Source of the DNA: Actinomyces sp. oral taxon 171 str. F0337 | GTDB taxonomy: Bacteria; Actinomycetota; Actinomycetes; Actinomycetales; Actinomycetaceae | Assembly (NCBI RefSeq): GCF_005696555.1 | Contig: NZ_CP040005.1 | Span: 1,612,001-1,676,000 of the forward strand | DNA: 64,000 nt | Reading direction: 5' to 3' | Shown here: positions 42,824 through 52,892 of the stretch, in pieces | Layout: each line of letters begins with the position of its first letter | How positions within the stretch are numbered: position 1 is the first letter of the stretch | Made by a program: the position numbers and the translations under genes | The notes under the pieces: generated by a model | Database searches by the model: none | Told to the model about the DNA's origin: nothing | The model's input: the letters and a program-made list of their open reading frames with translations, nothing else

Positions 42824-43864
42824 TCAGGAGAACAATGATCCCTCGGCAGGGGGCTCAAGTCCCAGGTGGCTGTAGGCAGCCGGCGTGGCCGCCCGACCCC
42901 GCGGGGTACGCACCACCAGCCCCTCGCGCACGAGGTAGGGCTCGGCCACGGTCTCCACCGTCTCGGGCTCCTCCCCCACACTGACCGCCAGCGTCGTCAG
43001 CCCTACCGGGCCACCGCCGAACCGGGTGCACAGGGCCTCGAGTACCTGGCGGTCCAGACGGTCCAGGCCCAGGGCGTCGACTTCGAAGACGTCCAGGGCG
43101 CCGCGGGCCGCCGTGAGGTCGAGTCGGCCGGGTCTCCCGTGAACCTCCGCCCAGTCCTGGACGCGACGCAGCAGCCGGTTGGCGATACGGGGCGTGCCCC
43201 GGGAGCGTGAGGCCAGCTCCTTGGCGGCGTCCGCCTCCAGGCTCACGCCCAGCAGCCCCGCACTTCGCGTGAGGATCCGGGTGAGCTCGCCCGGTCCGTA
43301 GTAGTCGAGGTGCCCGGTGAAGCCGAAACGGTCCCGCAGCGGCGCGGGCAGCAGCCCCGCCCTCGTGGTGGCTCCGACGACGGTGAAGGGGGGTAGGGAC
43401 AGTGGGATGGAGGTGGCGCCGGGTCCTTTCCCCACGACGATGTCGACACGGAAGTCCTCCATCGCCAGGTAGAGCATCTCCTCAGCGGTCCGTGCCAGGC
43501 GGTGGATCTCATCGATGAACAGTACGTCGCCCTCCTCCAGGGAGGACAAGATGGCCGCGAGGTCTCCGGCGTGCTGGATGGCCGGCCCCGAGGTCAGGCG
43601 CAGGGAGCCGTCCACCTCGGCGGCGATGATCATGGCCAGCGTGGTCTTGCCCAGCCCGGGCGGCCCCGACAGCAGAACGTGGTCGGCCGTCACCCCGCGG
43701 GCCAGGGCGGAGCGCAGCACCACCGACAGCTGGCCGCGCACCACCTCCTGCCCGGTGAAGTCCTCCAGGCGCTTGGGTCGTAGGGCCGCCTCGGCGGCGC
43801 GCTCGGTGGCATCGGCACCGCCACCGACCAGGCGCTGCCGGTCGAGATCCTCCGGCTCAGCCAC
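42824..43864 (-). CDS. ruvB: Holliday junction branch migration helicase RuvB
   Basis: 346 aa. The AAA+ motor drives Holliday junction migration with RuvA. Walker [15 protein letters not shown] is at about 62-75, Walker B is [10 protein letters not shown], the sensor region is [20 protein letters not shown], and the winged-helix C-terminus has [23 protein letters not shown] 43864 overlaps the ruvA stop by 8 nt. No gene is seen in the 174 nt between its stop (42824) and the yajC start. Confidence 0.97.
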   Translation of the reverse strand: MAEPEDLDRQRLVGGGADATERAAEAALRPKRLEDFTGQEVVRGQLSVVLRSALARGVTADHVLLSGPPGLGKTTLAMIIAAEVDGSLRLTSGPAIQHAGDLAAILSSLEEGDVLFIDEIHRLARTAEEMLYLAMEDFRVDIVVGKGPGATSIPLSLPPFTVVGATTRAGLLPAPLRDRFGFTGHLDYYGPGELTRILTRSAGLLGVSLEADAAKELASRSRGTPRIANRLLRRVQDWAEVHGRPGRLDLTAARGALDVFEVDALGLDRLDRQVLEALCTRFGGGPVGLTTLAVSVGEEPETVETVAEPYLVREGLVVRTPRGRAATPAAYSHLGLEPPAEGSLFS

Positions 43865-44510
43865 GCTGCCCGCCTCCCAACCACCTCAGGGAGGCCCGCA
43901 GCAGAGCCGCCGTGTCCGGATCCTGGTCGGCCGCGGCGGCATCGGCCGTCACGGAGCTGACGGCCTGGCACGCGCTGGCCTCGTTCCAGCCGAGCTGCAC
44001 CAGGGCGGCGACCACGTCCGCGTGGGGCTCAGGACCGCTGTCGGCCGCCCCCTCTTGTCCCCCAGCAGTGCCCGAAGCCGCACGGGCGGCGCCGAGATCA
44101 TCTCCGGTGACGGGGCCGAGCTTGTCGGCCACGTCCAGGATGACGCGCTGAGCACCCTTGGGGCCGAGGCCGGGAACCCGTGTGAGGGCGGCGACGTCCT
44201 GGGAGGCGATGGCCCGCCTGAGCGCGTTGGGGGTGTGGACGGCCAGCATCGCCAGCGCCAGCTTGGCTCCGACGCCCTTGGCGCTCATCAGGGTGCGGAA
44301 GCTGTCCCTCTCATCGGTGTCGGCGAAGCCGAACAGCGTCAGCGAGTCCTCACGGACAACCATCTCGGTATGAACGAGGGTCTCCTCACCGACCCTGAGG
44401 CCGGACAGCGTGGTGGGCGTGGCCTGGATGCTCATGCCGACGCCGCCGGTCTCAATGACGGCACCGGTCAGGCCGACACTGAGGACAGTGCCGCGCAGGG
44501 AGGCGATCAT
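43857..44510 (-). CDS. ruvA: Holliday junction DNA helicase subunit RuvA
   Basis: 217 aa. Domain I OB-fold ([20 protein letters not shown]), helix-hairpin-helix domain II ([36 protein letters not shown]) and C-terminal domain III (about 150-217, [18 protein letters not shown]) that contacts RuvB. The linker between II and III is Gly/Ala-rich. 114 nt lie between it and ruvC. Confidence 0.96.
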   Translation of the reverse strand: MIASLRGTVLSVGLTGAVIETGGVGMSIQATPTTLSGLRVGEETLVHTEMVVREDSLTLFGFADTDERDSFRTLMSAKGVGAKLALAMLAVHTPNALRRAIASQDVAALTRVPGLGPKGAQRVILDVADKLGPVTGDDLGAARAASGTAGGQEGAADSGPEPHADVVAALVQLGWNEASACQAVSSVTADAAAADQDPDTAALLRASLRWLGGGQRG

Positions 44511-44624
44511 GGGCAGCTTCTCCTGGATGTTCTCAGCGGGTCGAGCGACGCCAGGCCGGCTCGGTGGATAATGGCGGGCTCGAACAGACGTTCGGATCCT
44601 AGCAGCCCGGGTCGGGCAGCGTCC

Positions 44625-45296
44625 TCAGCGCCGCACCCGCCGCGGATCGACGGCACCGGTTCGCCGAGCCGCGGCCTGGGCGGCGGCCCACTGACGCTGA
44701 GCCGGCGTGCGGGCTGAGACACGCACCGCTCCCCCGGCGGAGACCATCTCGGTGGCGTCGTCCGTCCCCGTTCCGCCTCCGCGCCAGCCGTGGCAGATCG
44801 CCTGAGCCAGTGCGTCAGCGGCGTCCGCGGGCCGGGGCGGGGCATCGAGGCCGAGGATGCGGGTGACCATGGTCTGGACCTGGGCCTTGTCGGCGATGCC
44901 CGACCCGGTGACGGCGGCCTTGGCCTCACTGGGCGTGTGCTGGGCGACTTCCAGACCTGCGCGCGCCGCAGTGGTCATCGCGGTGCCCATGACCTGGGCG
45001 ACTCCGATGACGGAGCGCAGATTGTCCTGCGCGAAGACCCGCTCAATGGACACCACCGTGGGGCCCAGGCGGGCGATCCAGTCCTCAATGGCCTCCGTGA
45101 TGGTCAGCAGCCTCAGCTCGGGGCTCTGAGAAGGCGGAGTCCGAACCACGCCGACCTCCACCAGACGGACCTGACGTCGAGGATCGACGTCCACGCATCC
45201 CAGGCCGCAGCGGGTCAATCCGGGATCGATTCCCAGGACCCGCTGCTCGGTGACGACGGCGCGAGCCGAACGCGGCCGAGAGCCGACGACGTCCAG
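44625..45296 (-). CDS. ruvC: Crossover junction endodeoxyribonuclease RuvC
   Basis: About 223 aa. RNase H-like resolvase that cuts Holliday junctions. The first catalytic Asp is in [14 protein letters not shown], the Glu in [12 protein letters not shown], and the remaining acidic pair in [17 protein letters not shown]. The start is unclear. Between the yebC stop (45301) and VLGIDPG there is no in-frame ATG, GTG or TTG, only CTG (45296 and 45236). The nearest upstream ATG is 45431, deep inside yebC in another frame. I show CTG 45296, five nt past the yebC stop, as the most economical choice. The tail after about 185 is Arg/Ala-rich and not conserved. Confidence 0.88.
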   Translation of the reverse strand: MDVVGSRPRSARAVVTEQRVLGIDPGLTRCGLGCVDVDPRRQVRLVEVGVVRTPPSQSPELRLLTITEAIEDWIARLGPTVVSIERVFAQDNLRSVIGVAQVMGTAMTTAARAGLEVAQHTPSEAKAAVTGSGIADKAQVQTMVTRILGLDAPPRPADAADALAQAICHGWRGGGTGTDDATEMVSAGGAVRVSARTPAQRQWAAAQAAARRTGAVDPRRVRR

Positions 45297-45300
45297 GGCC

Positions 45301-46065
45301 TCAGTCCTCGTCGCCTGCGAACTCGGCGGCCACCTCTGGGCTGAGGTCCACTGAGGTGTAGACGTTCTGGACGTCGTCGGAGTCCTCCAGGGCGTCGATG
45401 AGGCGGAAGACCTTGCGTGCGCCCTCGACATCGACCTCCACCTTGGTTCCGGCGACGAACTGGACCTCGGCGGAGTCGTAGTCCATCCCCGCTTCCGTCA
45501 GAGCGGTACGCACGGCGACGATGTCACCGGGCTCGGAGTAGATCTCGAAGGACTCGCCCACGTCCTCAACCTCCTCGGCGCCGGCGTCCAGGACAGCCAT
45601 GAGGATGGAGTCCTCGTCCACGCCGTCGGCCTTGGCGACCTCGACGACGCCCTTACGGGTGAAGTTGTAGGCCACCGAGCCCGGGTCGGCCAGGTTCCCG
45701 CCGTTACGGGAGAAGGCCACGCGCACGTCGGAGGCGGCCCGGTTGCGGTTGTCGGTGAGGCACTCGACGAGGAAGGCGACCCCACCGGGGCCGTAGCCCT
45801 CGTACATGATGGTCTGCCAGTCGGCGCCACCGGCCTCCTCACCGCTGCCGCGCTTGACGGCCCGGGTGATGTTGTCCGCCGGCACGGAGTTCTTCTTGGC
45901 CTTCTGAATGGCGTCGAACAGGGTGGGGTTACCGGTGGGATCACCACCGCCGGTACGGGCGGCGACCTCGATGTTCTTGATGAGGCGGGCGAAGAGCTTG
46001 CCGCGCTTGGCGTCAATGGCGGCCTTCTTGTGCTTGGTGGTGGCCCACTTGGAGTGACCCGACAT
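45301..46065 (-). CDS. YebC/PmpR-family protein (translation/transcription factor)
   Basis: 254 aa. Starts [20 protein letters not shown] and has the family core [35 protein letters not shown] and FTRKGVVEV. YebC-type proteins have been described as DNA-binding regulators and, more recently, as factors that relieve ribosome stalling at proline stretches. AAGGAG lies 7 nt before ATG 46065. The yebC-ruvCAB order is conserved widely. pdxT lies 44 nt upstream. Confidence 0.95.
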   Translation of the reverse strand: MSGHSKWATTKHKKAAIDAKRGKLFARLIKNIEVAARTGGGDPTGNPTLFDAIQKAKKNSVPADNITRAVKRGSGEEAGGADWQTIMYEGYGPGGVAFLVECLTDNRNRAASDVRVAFSRNGGNLADPGSVAYNFTRKGVVEVAKADGVDEDSILMAVLDAGAEEVEDVGESFEIYSEPGDIVAVRTALTEAGMDYDSAEVQFVAGTKVEVDVEGARKVFRLIDALEDSDDVQNVYTSVDLSPEVAAEFAGDED

Positions 46066-46109
46066 AAGTGCTCCTTGGAAGTCGATGATGAGGGCGCGGC
46101 CGACCGTGC

Positions 46110-46847
46110 TCAGGCCCGGCGCGTCACCATGGAGACGAAGACGTCGTGAACCCGGTGGTCGCCTCCGACCTCCGGGTGGAAGGACGTGGCGAGCAGGGCC
46201 CCTTGACGAACCGCGACGATCCTACCGCCGTCGGCCCCACCGACCCCAGCCGCACGTCCTGCGCGGGTCGTGGCGAGAATCTCGACGCCGGGGCCCACCT
46301 CCTCCACCCAGGGCGCCCGAATGAAGACGGCCCGCAACGGTCGGTCCCGCCCCGCGCCCAGCGCTGGAGCGGTGAGGTCCTCCTCGTAGGAGTCCACCTG
46401 ACGGCCGAAGGCGTTACGGCGCACGGTCATGTCGATGCCGCCCAGGAACTCCTGGTCCTCCTGCGCCCCCTCGACGCGGTCGGCCAGCATGATCATCCCG
46501 GCGCACGACCCGTAGGCGGGCAGGCCCGCGCCGATCAGCTCGCGCAGGGGCTCAAGCATGCCGAAGGCGACCAGCAGCGTGCTCATGGTCGTCGACTCCC
46601 CGCCGGGGATCACCAGGCCGTCGATCCTGTCTCCCGGGCTCCGCCCCAGATCGGTGGCACGGCGTACGACGACGGGACGCGCTCCCGCTGCCTCGAGGGC
46701 CAAGGAGTGCTCGCGTACGTCTCCCTGAAGGGCCAGGACCCCGATCGTGGGACGGGAGTCGGTCGGCACGAGTGCGGGGAAGAGCGCCCGAGGGTGGCGG
46801 GCATCCATCGTGTGGGTCGGGCGGCGGGAGGGATTCGGGTTAGTCAT
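46110..46847 (-). CDS. pdxT: Pyridoxal 5'-phosphate synthase glutaminase subunit PdxT
   Basis: 245 aa. Supplies ammonia to PdxS. Class I glutaminase features: [31 protein letters not shown], nucleophile Cys in [11 protein letters not shown], and the His-Glu pair in ATSFHPEVG. An extra N-terminal stretch of about 33 residues precedes the usual start. ATG 46847 overlaps the Nudix gene's end by 8 nt and has GAGGAG upstream. ATG 46808 would give a form closer to the usual length. The 409-codon open frame is shadow upstream of this point. Confidence 0.93.
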   Translation of the reverse strand: MTNPNPSRRPTHTMDARHPRALFPALVPTDSRPTIGVLALQGDVREHSLALEAAGARPVVVRRATDLGRSPGDRIDGLVIPGGESTTMSTLLVAFGMLEPLRELIGAGLPAYGSCAGMIMLADRVEGAQEDQEFLGGIDMTVRRNAFGRQVDSYEEDLTAPALGAGRDRPLRAVFIRAPWVEEVGPGVEILATTRAGRAAGVGGADGGRIVAVRQGALLATSFHPEVGGDHRVHDVFVSMVTRRA

Positions 46848-47562
46848 CTGTCTCCTCAGCAGTGGGGTCGCAGTGGCGGGCCGGGTTGCTCGCGAGCTCG
46901 GCCAGGACCTCGCAGTCCACCGGATCCGTGAGATCGAAGCGCCGGCCGCTCCAGCCGGAGGCGAGCTCATCCACGATCGCGGGCAGGCGCACCGGGTAGA
47001 TCTTCTGTCCCCGCTCCTGGGCGGCCTGCAGCTGCTCCACGTTCCACCACGAGATGGAGTCGACGACGTCTCGCTCCAGGGAGGTCCAGCCGTCCTTCCT
47101 GATCGGGCGCGTGGTCGGCAGGTGCAGGAGGAAGAAGATCTCGTCCTGGCGGCACGTGACGGAGGCGAAGCGGAAGACCGCCTCCCGGTGGGCGATGGGA
47201 CCTTCCAGGTCGTCGGGGGCGACCTCGATCCCGGACTCCTCGACCAGCTCACGCACGGCCCCGGCACGGGGCTCCTCGCCGCTGCGGAGCCCTCCTCCCG
47301 GGGTGAAGACCCAGCTGTGGCTCGGGTCCGCGGCGTCATGCCCCACCAACAGCAGTACCTCGCCGTCCTGGGTCACGGCCAGAACCCGGGCAGCCGTTCT
47401 GAAGGGCAGGCCGTCGTCGCCCAGGCTCCACTCGGCGCTGTCGAGGTGCTGGTCCCAGTCCTCGGGGACCAGCACCGGGTGACGTCCGTCGACCAGGCCG
47501 CCGGCGGAGCCGCAGTCCGCGTCATCGGCGGGGTGTCCGGCGCCCTGCGGGGAGCCGGTCAC
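46840..47562 (-). CDS. Nudix hydrolase
   Basis: 240 aa. The Nudix box is complete: [18 protein letters not shown] followed by VEESGIEV (G-x5-E-x7-REUxEExGU) at about 90-115. The preceding SWVFTPGG is typical. Substrate (a nucleoside diphosphate derivative) cannot be told. The C-terminal 80 residues ([20 protein letters not shown]) are not part of the minimal domain. It sits between pdxS (4-nt overlap) and pdxT (8-nt overlap), so it is translationally coupled to both, though no role in B6 synthesis is known. Confidence 0.9.
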   Translation of the reverse strand: MTGSPQGAGHPADDADCGSAGGLVDGRHPVLVPEDWDQHLDSAEWSLGDDGLPFRTAARVLAVTQDGEVLLLVGHDAADPSHSWVFTPGGGLRSGEEPRAGAVRELVEESGIEVAPDDLEGPIAHREAVFRFASVTCRQDEIFFLLHLPTTRPIRKDGWTSLERDVVDSISWWNVEQLQAAQERGQKIYPVRLPAIVDELASGWSGRRFDLTDPVDCEVLAELASNPARHCDPTAEETDD

Positions 47563-48461
47563 CAGCCGCGTTCCGCCAGGCGGTGAGGCTCGGGGATCTC
47601 GTCGACGTTGATCCCGACCATCGCCTCTCCCAGTCCGCGTGAGACCTCGGCGATGACGTCGGGGGCGTCGAACTGCGCGGTGGCGCGCACGATGGCGGCG
47701 GCCCGCTTGGCGGGGTCGCCGGACTTGAAGATGCCCGAGCCCACGAAGACGCCCTCGGCCCCCATCTGCATCATCATGGCGGCGTCGGCCGGAGTGGCGA
47801 TACCGCCGGCGGTGAACAGCACGACGGGCAGGTGCCCGGTGCGGGCGACCTCGGCGACGAGCTCATAAGGGGCGGCGAGCTCCTTGGCGGCCACGTAGAG
47901 CTCGTCCTCGGGCAGCGAGGTCAGGCGGCGGATCTCGTCGCGGATCGTACGCATGTGGGTCACTGCGTTGGAGACGTCCCCGGTGCCGGCCTCACCCTTG
48001 GACCGGATCATGGCCGCGCCCTCAGTGATGCGGCGCAGCGCCTCACCCAGGTTGGTGGCTCCGCAGACGAAAGGAACGGTGAAGGACTGCTTGTCGATGT
48101 GGTGGGTGTAGTCGGCAGGGGTGAGGACCTCGGACTCATCGATGTAGTCCACGCCGAGGCTCTGGAGCACCTGGGCCTCCACGAAGTGGCCGATGCGGGC
48201 CTTGGCCATGACCGGGATGGAGACGGCCTCGATGATGCCGGCGATGAGGTCGGGGTCGCTCATGCGGGCAACGCCGCCCTGGGCTCGAATGTCGGCGGGG
48301 ACTCGCTCGAGGGCCATGACGGCGACGGCTCCCGCGTCCTGGGCGATGCGGGCCTGCTCGGGCGTGACGACGTCCATGATGACACCGCCCTTGAGCATGT
48401 CCGCCATGCCGCGCTTAACGGTGAGGGTTCCGGTGCTGGGGGTGGTCTGCTCTGTGCTCAA
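47559..48461 (-). CDS. pdxS: Pyridoxal 5'-phosphate synthase subunit PdxS
   Basis: 300 aa. Makes PLP from ribose 5-phosphate, glyceraldehyde 3-phosphate and ammonia. The TIM barrel has [19 protein letters not shown] with the catalytic Asp and the lysine-bearing MAKARIGHF, then [30 protein letters not shown] and [12 protein letters not shown] 48461 is chosen because AGAGGA is 6 nt upstream and the protein then begins [17 protein letters not shown]; the first ATG within is at GMADML. First gene of a probable pdxS-nudix-pdxT-yebC operon. Confidence 0.96.
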   Translation of the reverse strand: MSTEQTTPSTGTLTVKRGMADMLKGGVIMDVVTPEQARIAQDAGAVAVMALERVPADIRAQGGVARMSDPDLIAGIIEAVSIPVMAKARIGHFVEAQVLQSLGVDYIDESEVLTPADYTHHIDKQSFTVPFVCGATNLGEALRRITEGAAMIRSKGEAGTGDVSNAVTHMRTIRDEIRRLTSLPEDELYVAAKELAAPYELVAEVARTGHLPVVLFTAGGIATPADAAMMMQMGAEGVFVGSGIFKSGDPAKRAAAIVRATAQFDAPDVIAEVSRGLGEAMVGINVDEIPEPHRLAERGW

Positions 48462-48633
48462 TCGTGGTCCTCTGGCCGTGAGCCGTGGCCTCCGCACAGG
48501 TGCGGCGGCGACGGCTCCGTCGAAAAGATGCTGATACCACGCATGCTACCCCGTGCTTCCCGAACGGCCCCGCGTGCTCACGCTGTGAGACCCGAGCCGT
48601 CACAAGACATCCGTTGGCTCCTGCGGTCTTCTT

Positions 48634-49935
48634 CTACCCGGTTCCGAGAAAGGCTCGGCGCGCCGAGCTGATCCGGTCGAGCAGCTCGCTCTCCTTGACG
48701 GAGAGCCCGCCCTGAACATGGCTGTCCACGGCCTGCTGTCGCAGCTGGGCGAGCTCCGCAGCGCCCTTGTGGAACGTGTTCATGGCCGCAGAGGCCTGCG
48801 GCCCCCTGGCGGCGGCCCATTGTCTGCCCGACCGGCGTCCCGCACCGGTGGTGAGCATCCGGACCTCGGCCGGGGAGAACCAGCCGGCGCGGGCGTAGTC
48901 CTCTATCCCACGGCGCATCGACCGGCGCTCGCTCCAACGCAGCCACGAGACCAGTCCGGCACAAAGAGCGTAGAACGGGAACTGAAGCAGCAGGTACACC
49001 CCGAAGTTCGTTGCGACGAACCCGTTCCAGGTCGCGTGGAGCAGAATCGCCCCGACCAGGCCCACAGGAGCCATCCACGCCCACGCGTACTGGGACCGTC
49101 GGCGAGAGGAGAGGCCAATGGCCACCCCGGTGCAGGCGGTGAACGTCAGGTGAGCGAATGGAGACAGCAGCCCTCGCATGACGAAGATGCGCCCCACATA
49201 GTCCCATCCCTGAACGAAGTAGAGAATATTCTCAACAAAGGCGAATCCGGCGGCAGTGAACGCCGCATAGACGACCCCGTCAATCGTCCCATTGATCGTC
49301 CGTCGCCAGATGAGGAAGACGAACAGGACCCCCAGCCCCTTGGTCAGCTCCTCAACCAGAGGCGCTGAAATCACGCCAGCCGCACCCGGATCCCCCATGG
49401 CCTCTGTGATGACTCGAGCCACCCAGCCATTGACCACTAAGGAGCAGAGGGTGGACACGCTCGTTCCCCACAGGAATGCCACCACGAGAGTGACCGTCGT
49501 GAACAGACCGGGAGGCCTGGGCTCCCAGCGAACGTACCAGAACACTCCCGCGAGCAGCATCGTGGCCACAAGCACCCCGCCTAACGGGATGAGAGCCAGC
49601 TGAAACGACGGGAGAACGACCGGCCCGAAGTCCCTACGCAGCCCGAAGAAGAAATACAGGGTGCACAGGGAGAAGAGAACGATCGCGGTCAGCATGACGA
49701 GTGCCCCGACCTTCGCCGGGATGCCGGATGGAATGAGAGAGGCCACCTGCTTGGGCTGTTGCCGCCCGCCCTCAGGAGCTGAGGAACGCGAACGATCCAC
49801 GTCGTGGCTCTCACGATGAACTTGGTACCGCTGCCCGGCTCCGGGAAGGGAACCGGAGCTTGCTGAGGTCTGCGGCAGGGCGCTGGAGCGTCGGTATCCG
49901 GGGCGGGGGGCCCAGGGACTGGGGGGCATGCTCAT
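48634..49935 (-). CDS. PrsW-family intramembrane metalloprotease-like protein
   Basis: 433 aa. A polar N-terminus (about 1-75) is followed by about eight membrane helices. The family's acidic/His motifs are present: APLVEELTKGLGVL (EE pair), AGFAFVENILYFVQG (EN), LLSPFAHLTFTACTGVA (His) and ILLHATWNG (His). These are the proposed metal-site residues in PrsW-like proteases, which can cleave anti-sigma factors. The soluble C-terminal part after about 345 is helical. ATG 49935 has GAGGTG 5 nt upstream; it starts 5 nt after the stop of the 49940 gene. Substrate unknown. Confidence 0.88.
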   Translation of the reverse strand: MSMPPSPWAPRPGYRRSSALPQTSASSGSLPGAGQRYQVHRESHDVDRSRSSAPEGGRQQPKQVASLIPSGIPAKVGALVMLTAIVLFSLCTLYFFFGLRRDFGPVVLPSFQLALIPLGGVLVATMLLAGVFWYVRWEPRPPGLFTTVTLVVAFLWGTSVSTLCSLVVNGWVARVITEAMGDPGAAGVISAPLVEELTKGLGVLFVFLIWRRTINGTIDGVVYAAFTAAGFAFVENILYFVQGWDYVGRIFVMRGLLSPFAHLTFTACTGVAIGLSSRRRSQYAWAWMAPVGLVGAILLHATWNGFVATNFGVYLLLQFPFYALCAGLVSWLRWSERRSMRRGIEDYARAGWFSPAEVRMLTTGAGRRSGRQWAAARGPQASAAMNTFHKGAAELAQLRQQAVDSHVQGGLSVKESELLDRISSARRAFLGTG

Positions 49936-49939
49936 TGAT

Positions 49940-50683
49940 TCACCTCGGTTGCGCCTCGTCATCGTGGTCCGGCTGTGTCTCGGGGGTGGTGTCGTCGTCG
50001 GCATCGAAGGTCTGGGGCATGGGGGCGTGCCCGGCCAGGCGACACATCCGGACGAGCAGCCGTGCCCTGAGCGCCTGGGCCTCGCTGACGTGGGTGTTGT
50101 GGAACCTGCGGGCCAGGACCAGGCGGGAGCAGGCCCGGTCCAGACGGTTGAGTGCCGGCACGCTCAGTGGGTCGGCGGACAGCTCGTGGCGCGCGGGCTC
50201 GCAGACCACCGTTCGCAGGACCCGGCTGAGATCTGACTCGATAAGAGCCCGACTGCGAGTGGTCGGCACGGTGAGCGCTGCGCCACCGGGAGCAGGAGGA
50301 GGATGGGGAGTGCTCCCAAGAGGCGCGGAGGTGTCCAGGCCGTCGTCGACAATTGGCCCCTCGGCGTCCAGCGCCTCGCGAGCGGCCCTGCTGAGCAGCA
50401 GTCCGGAGGCCGGATCCAGGGCCGGGACGGTGGCCAGCTCCGCCGCGGCCTCGGCCCGGTGAACGAGCTGGGCCTCAAGCGTGGCCCGCGCTCCCAGTAC
50501 CTGCCGGTGCAGCCGGTCCACCCGCACCGCCCTGGCGTAGAGAGCCCACCCGATGGCCATGGCCAGCCCGACCAGCAGCACGACGATGCTCCATATCGGC
50601 ACCGTCATCGTGCCGGATCCCGTGGAGGAAAGAGCCGGCAGCGCCGTGGTTGCGCCGGTGGGGATATCGATGGCCTGTGTCAT
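49940..50683 (-). CDS. LemA-like single-pass membrane protein
   Basis: 247 aa. One N-terminal helix (about 28-48, VPIWSIVVLLVGLAMAIGWAL) is followed by RVDRLHRQVLGARATLEAQLVHRA, the pattern of actinobacterial proteins with a LemA-like helical domain that lie next to pimA. The central linker is Pro-rich, and a second helical part (about 165-225, ALIESDLSRVLRTVVC, FHNTHVSEAQALRARLL) precedes an acidic tail. Function unknown. ATG 50683 has GAGGA 8 nt upstream; 32 nt downstream of pimA. Confidence 0.78.
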   Translation of the reverse strand: MTQAIDIPTGATTALPALSSTGSGTMTVPIWSIVVLLVGLAMAIGWALYARAVRVDRLHRQVLGARATLEAQLVHRAEAAAELATVPALDPASGLLLSRAAREALDAEGPIVDDGLDTSAPLGSTPHPPPAPGGAALTVPTTRSRALIESDLSRVLRTVVCEPARHELSADPLSVPALNRLDRACSRLVLARRFHNTHVSEAQALRARLLVRMCRLAGHAPMPQTFDADDDTTPETQPDHDDEAQPR

Positions 50684-50715
50684 GGTCGGTTCCTCATCAC
50701 TCCTGAGCTCAGCTG

Positions 50716-51897
50716 CTAGTCGTCCAGGGCGTCACGCAGTCGGCCCAGCATGGTTCGGGAGCCGGGGGCGGGATCCACCCGGGTGTGGGCGGTGGACAGG
50801 GCCATGTCGTAGACATCGAGGACCTCGTCGGTGACCGCGGACCAGTCGTAGCGCCCGACCACCTGGGAGGCTGCATGGGTGCGGGCCTGGGAGGCCGTCA
50901 TGTCCTGCAGGGTGTTGATGATGACTCGGGCCAGGTCGTCGCCGTCCTCATTGTGGAACAGCGCCCCGTAGCGGCCTTCGCCGAGCACGTCGGAGAAGGC
51001 CTTGAGGTCGGAGGCGACGACCCGGGTACCTGCGGCCATGGCCTCCACCAGGACGATGCCGAACGACTCCCCTCCGGTCTGCGGGGCCACGTAGCAGCTG
51101 GCCGACGCCAGCATGGCGGCCTTGTCCTCGTCACTGATGCCTCCCAGGAAGACCACGGAGTCCCCGAAGCGAGCCAGCTCGTCACGGATCTCCTGGGCCT
51201 GTCCGCGGCCGGCAATGAGGAAGCGCGCCCCCGGCACCGACTCCAGCACCGCCGGGATGGCGTCAGCAAGGACTCGCAGTCCCTTGCGGGGCTCGTCAAG
51301 GCGTCCCAGGAAGGAGATGGTGGGAGCCTCATCCGTGCCCCGGAATCGGGGGTCGTCCTTGGGGGCGTCGGCGAAGGGTTTCACGTTGACGCCGTTGGGG
51401 ATGACGACGGCGTCGCCACCGTGGTACTGAATGAGGGTACGGCGGGCCTCCTCCGAGACGGCGATGCGGGCCGAGAGCTTCTCCATGAGCGGCACCGTCG
51501 CCGGGCTCAGCAGCTCTCGGGCGAGCGAGCGATCCATGGCGGCGTGGAAGGTGCCCACGACCGGTCCGGTGGCGGCCTGGAGGGCCAGCATCCCGACGCT
51601 GGGAGTGATGGGCTCGTGAATGTGAAGGATGTCGAAGTCCCAGGCCTCCAGCCAGCGTCGGGCGCGCCTGGCCACGAGAGCACCGAAGTTCAGCCGCGCC
51701 ACCGAACCGTTGTAGGGAATGGCGATGGAGTCACCGGCGCTGGTGACCCAGTCCGGCAGGTCGGTGTCCTGGGAGGCCGGCGCGAGGACCTGAACCTCGT
51801 GTCCGCGGCGGAAGAGCTCACCGGCCAGGTCCATGACGTGGACCTGGACTCCTCCGTGAGCGTCGAAGGAGTAGGGGCAGACGATACCGATCCTCAT
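50716..51897 (-). CDS. pimA: Phosphatidylinositol alpha-mannosyltransferase PimA
   Basis: 393 aa, GT4 glycosyltransferase that adds the first mannose from GDP-mannose to phosphatidyl-myo-inositol at the cytoplasmic membrane face. Features: GIVCPYSFDAHGGVQVHVMDL, FDILHIHEP, VGTFHAAMDRS, IPNGVNVKPFAD, FLGRLDEPRKGL, and the EX7E-type ESFGIVLVEAMAAG. Its ATG overlaps the patA stop by 4 nt. Confidence 0.94.
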   Translation of the reverse strand: MRIGIVCPYSFDAHGGVQVHVMDLAGELFRRGHEVQVLAPASQDTDLPDWVTSAGDSIAIPYNGSVARLNFGALVARRARRWLEAWDFDILHIHEPITPSVGMLALQAATGPVVGTFHAAMDRSLARELLSPATVPLMEKLSARIAVSEEARRTLIQYHGGDAVVIPNGVNVKPFADAPKDDPRFRGTDEAPTISFLGRLDEPRKGLRVLADAIPAVLESVPGARFLIAGRGQAQEIRDELARFGDSVVFLGGISDEDKAAMLASASCYVAPQTGGESFGIVLVEAMAAGTRVVASDLKAFSDVLGEGRYGALFHNEDGDDLARVIINTLQDMTASQARTHAASQVVGRYDWSAVTDEVLDVYDMALSTAHTRVDPAPGSRTMLGRLRDALDD

Positions 51898-52892
51898 GCG
51901 TCCTCCTCGTGGGCGACCTGCTGCTCGCGGGCGTGGCTGCGAGCCAGGCGATCCCGATCCAGGTCGGCGTCGAAGACGGGCTGGAGCATGTGCCAGTCCT
52001 CGGCGTGCTCAGCGATCAAGGGCTCCAGCTCAGCGACCCAGGCGCGAGTGTGCGCCACAACCTGCTCACGTCCCTCCAGCTGCTGCGGCTCCGGAACCCT
52101 GCGTGCGGTCAGCACGAGTCCCCAAGGCGATCCCGCCCGACGGCGTCGCTCGCCGGTCAGTGGCTCGTAGTGGATCGAGGCGGCGTACAGGGGGCGTCCC
52201 AGCCGTTGGGCGATCGCCGCGGGACCGGCGGCCACCCGTGCGGCGGCACCGCCCAGCTGCGCTGTGATGCCGGCTGAGGACAGGTCCCGATCGGCCAGGA
52301 GCGCGACGACGTAGTGCCCCTGGCTCGCTGTCTCCAGGAGGCGGTCGAAGACCTTCTCCCCGCGGGCCTGACCGATGATGCGCATGCCCAGGGACTGACG
52401 GAAGGAGACGAACTGCTCGAAGAGGTCCTCGGGCTCCAGGCGTTCGGCGACGGTCAGGACGGTGGCGAGCTCACGGCAGGCCCAGGCCCCGATGAGGTCC
52501 CAGTTGCCCATGTGCGGCAGAGCCATGACGACGCTGCCCGCGCGCACGTCCTCGTGCAGCTGGGGGTCGACGTCGGCGCGCACGCGCGCGAGGATCTGTT
52601 CCGGCGTGATTCCGGGTAGGGCGAAGGCCTCGTAGAAGTAGCGCATGTAGGAGCGCATTCCTGCCCGTGCGGCCCGGCGCAGAGCACGTGGCGACGTCCC
52701 TGGAGGCAGGATGCGGGACAGGTTGCGCTCGAGCTGTCCCACCCCGGTGCTGCTGCGCCTCAGGCGGTGCCCGGCCCACAGCGCGTCGGCAACGGTGTGC
52801 GCCAGGCCGTAGCCCACCGGCGCGGGCAGGTGGCGGGTACCTCGCCAGGCCAGGCGGTAGGCGCCGGAGACGGCGGACAGGCGCAGCCTCAT
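51894..52892 (-). CDS. patA: Phosphatidylinositol mannoside acyltransferase (PatA-like, LpxL/HtrB family)
   Basis: 332 aa. The catalytic H-x4-D motif is in ALPHMGNWDLIGAW at about 140. Additional family parts are RAARAGMRSYMRYFYEAF, RSLGMR-type FRQSLGMRIIG and VALLADRDLSSAGI. It acylates the mannose of PIM. Located between pgsA and pimA with 4-nt overlaps at both ends, as in other actinobacteria. Confidence 0.92.
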   Translation of the reverse strand: MRLRLSAVSGAYRLAWRGTRHLPAPVGYGLAHTVADALWAGHRLRRSSTGVGQLERNLSRILPPGTSPRALRRAARAGMRSYMRYFYEAFALPGITPEQILARVRADVDPQLHEDVRAGSVVMALPHMGNWDLIGAWACRELATVLTVAERLEPEDLFEQFVSFRQSLGMRIIGQARGEKVFDRLLETASQGHYVVALLADRDLSSAGITAQLGGAAARVAAGPAAIAQRLGRPLYAASIHYEPLTGERRRRAGSPWGLVLTARRVPEPQQLEGREQVVAHTRAWVAELEPLIAEHAEDWHMLQPVFDADLDRDRLARSHAREQQVAHEEDA

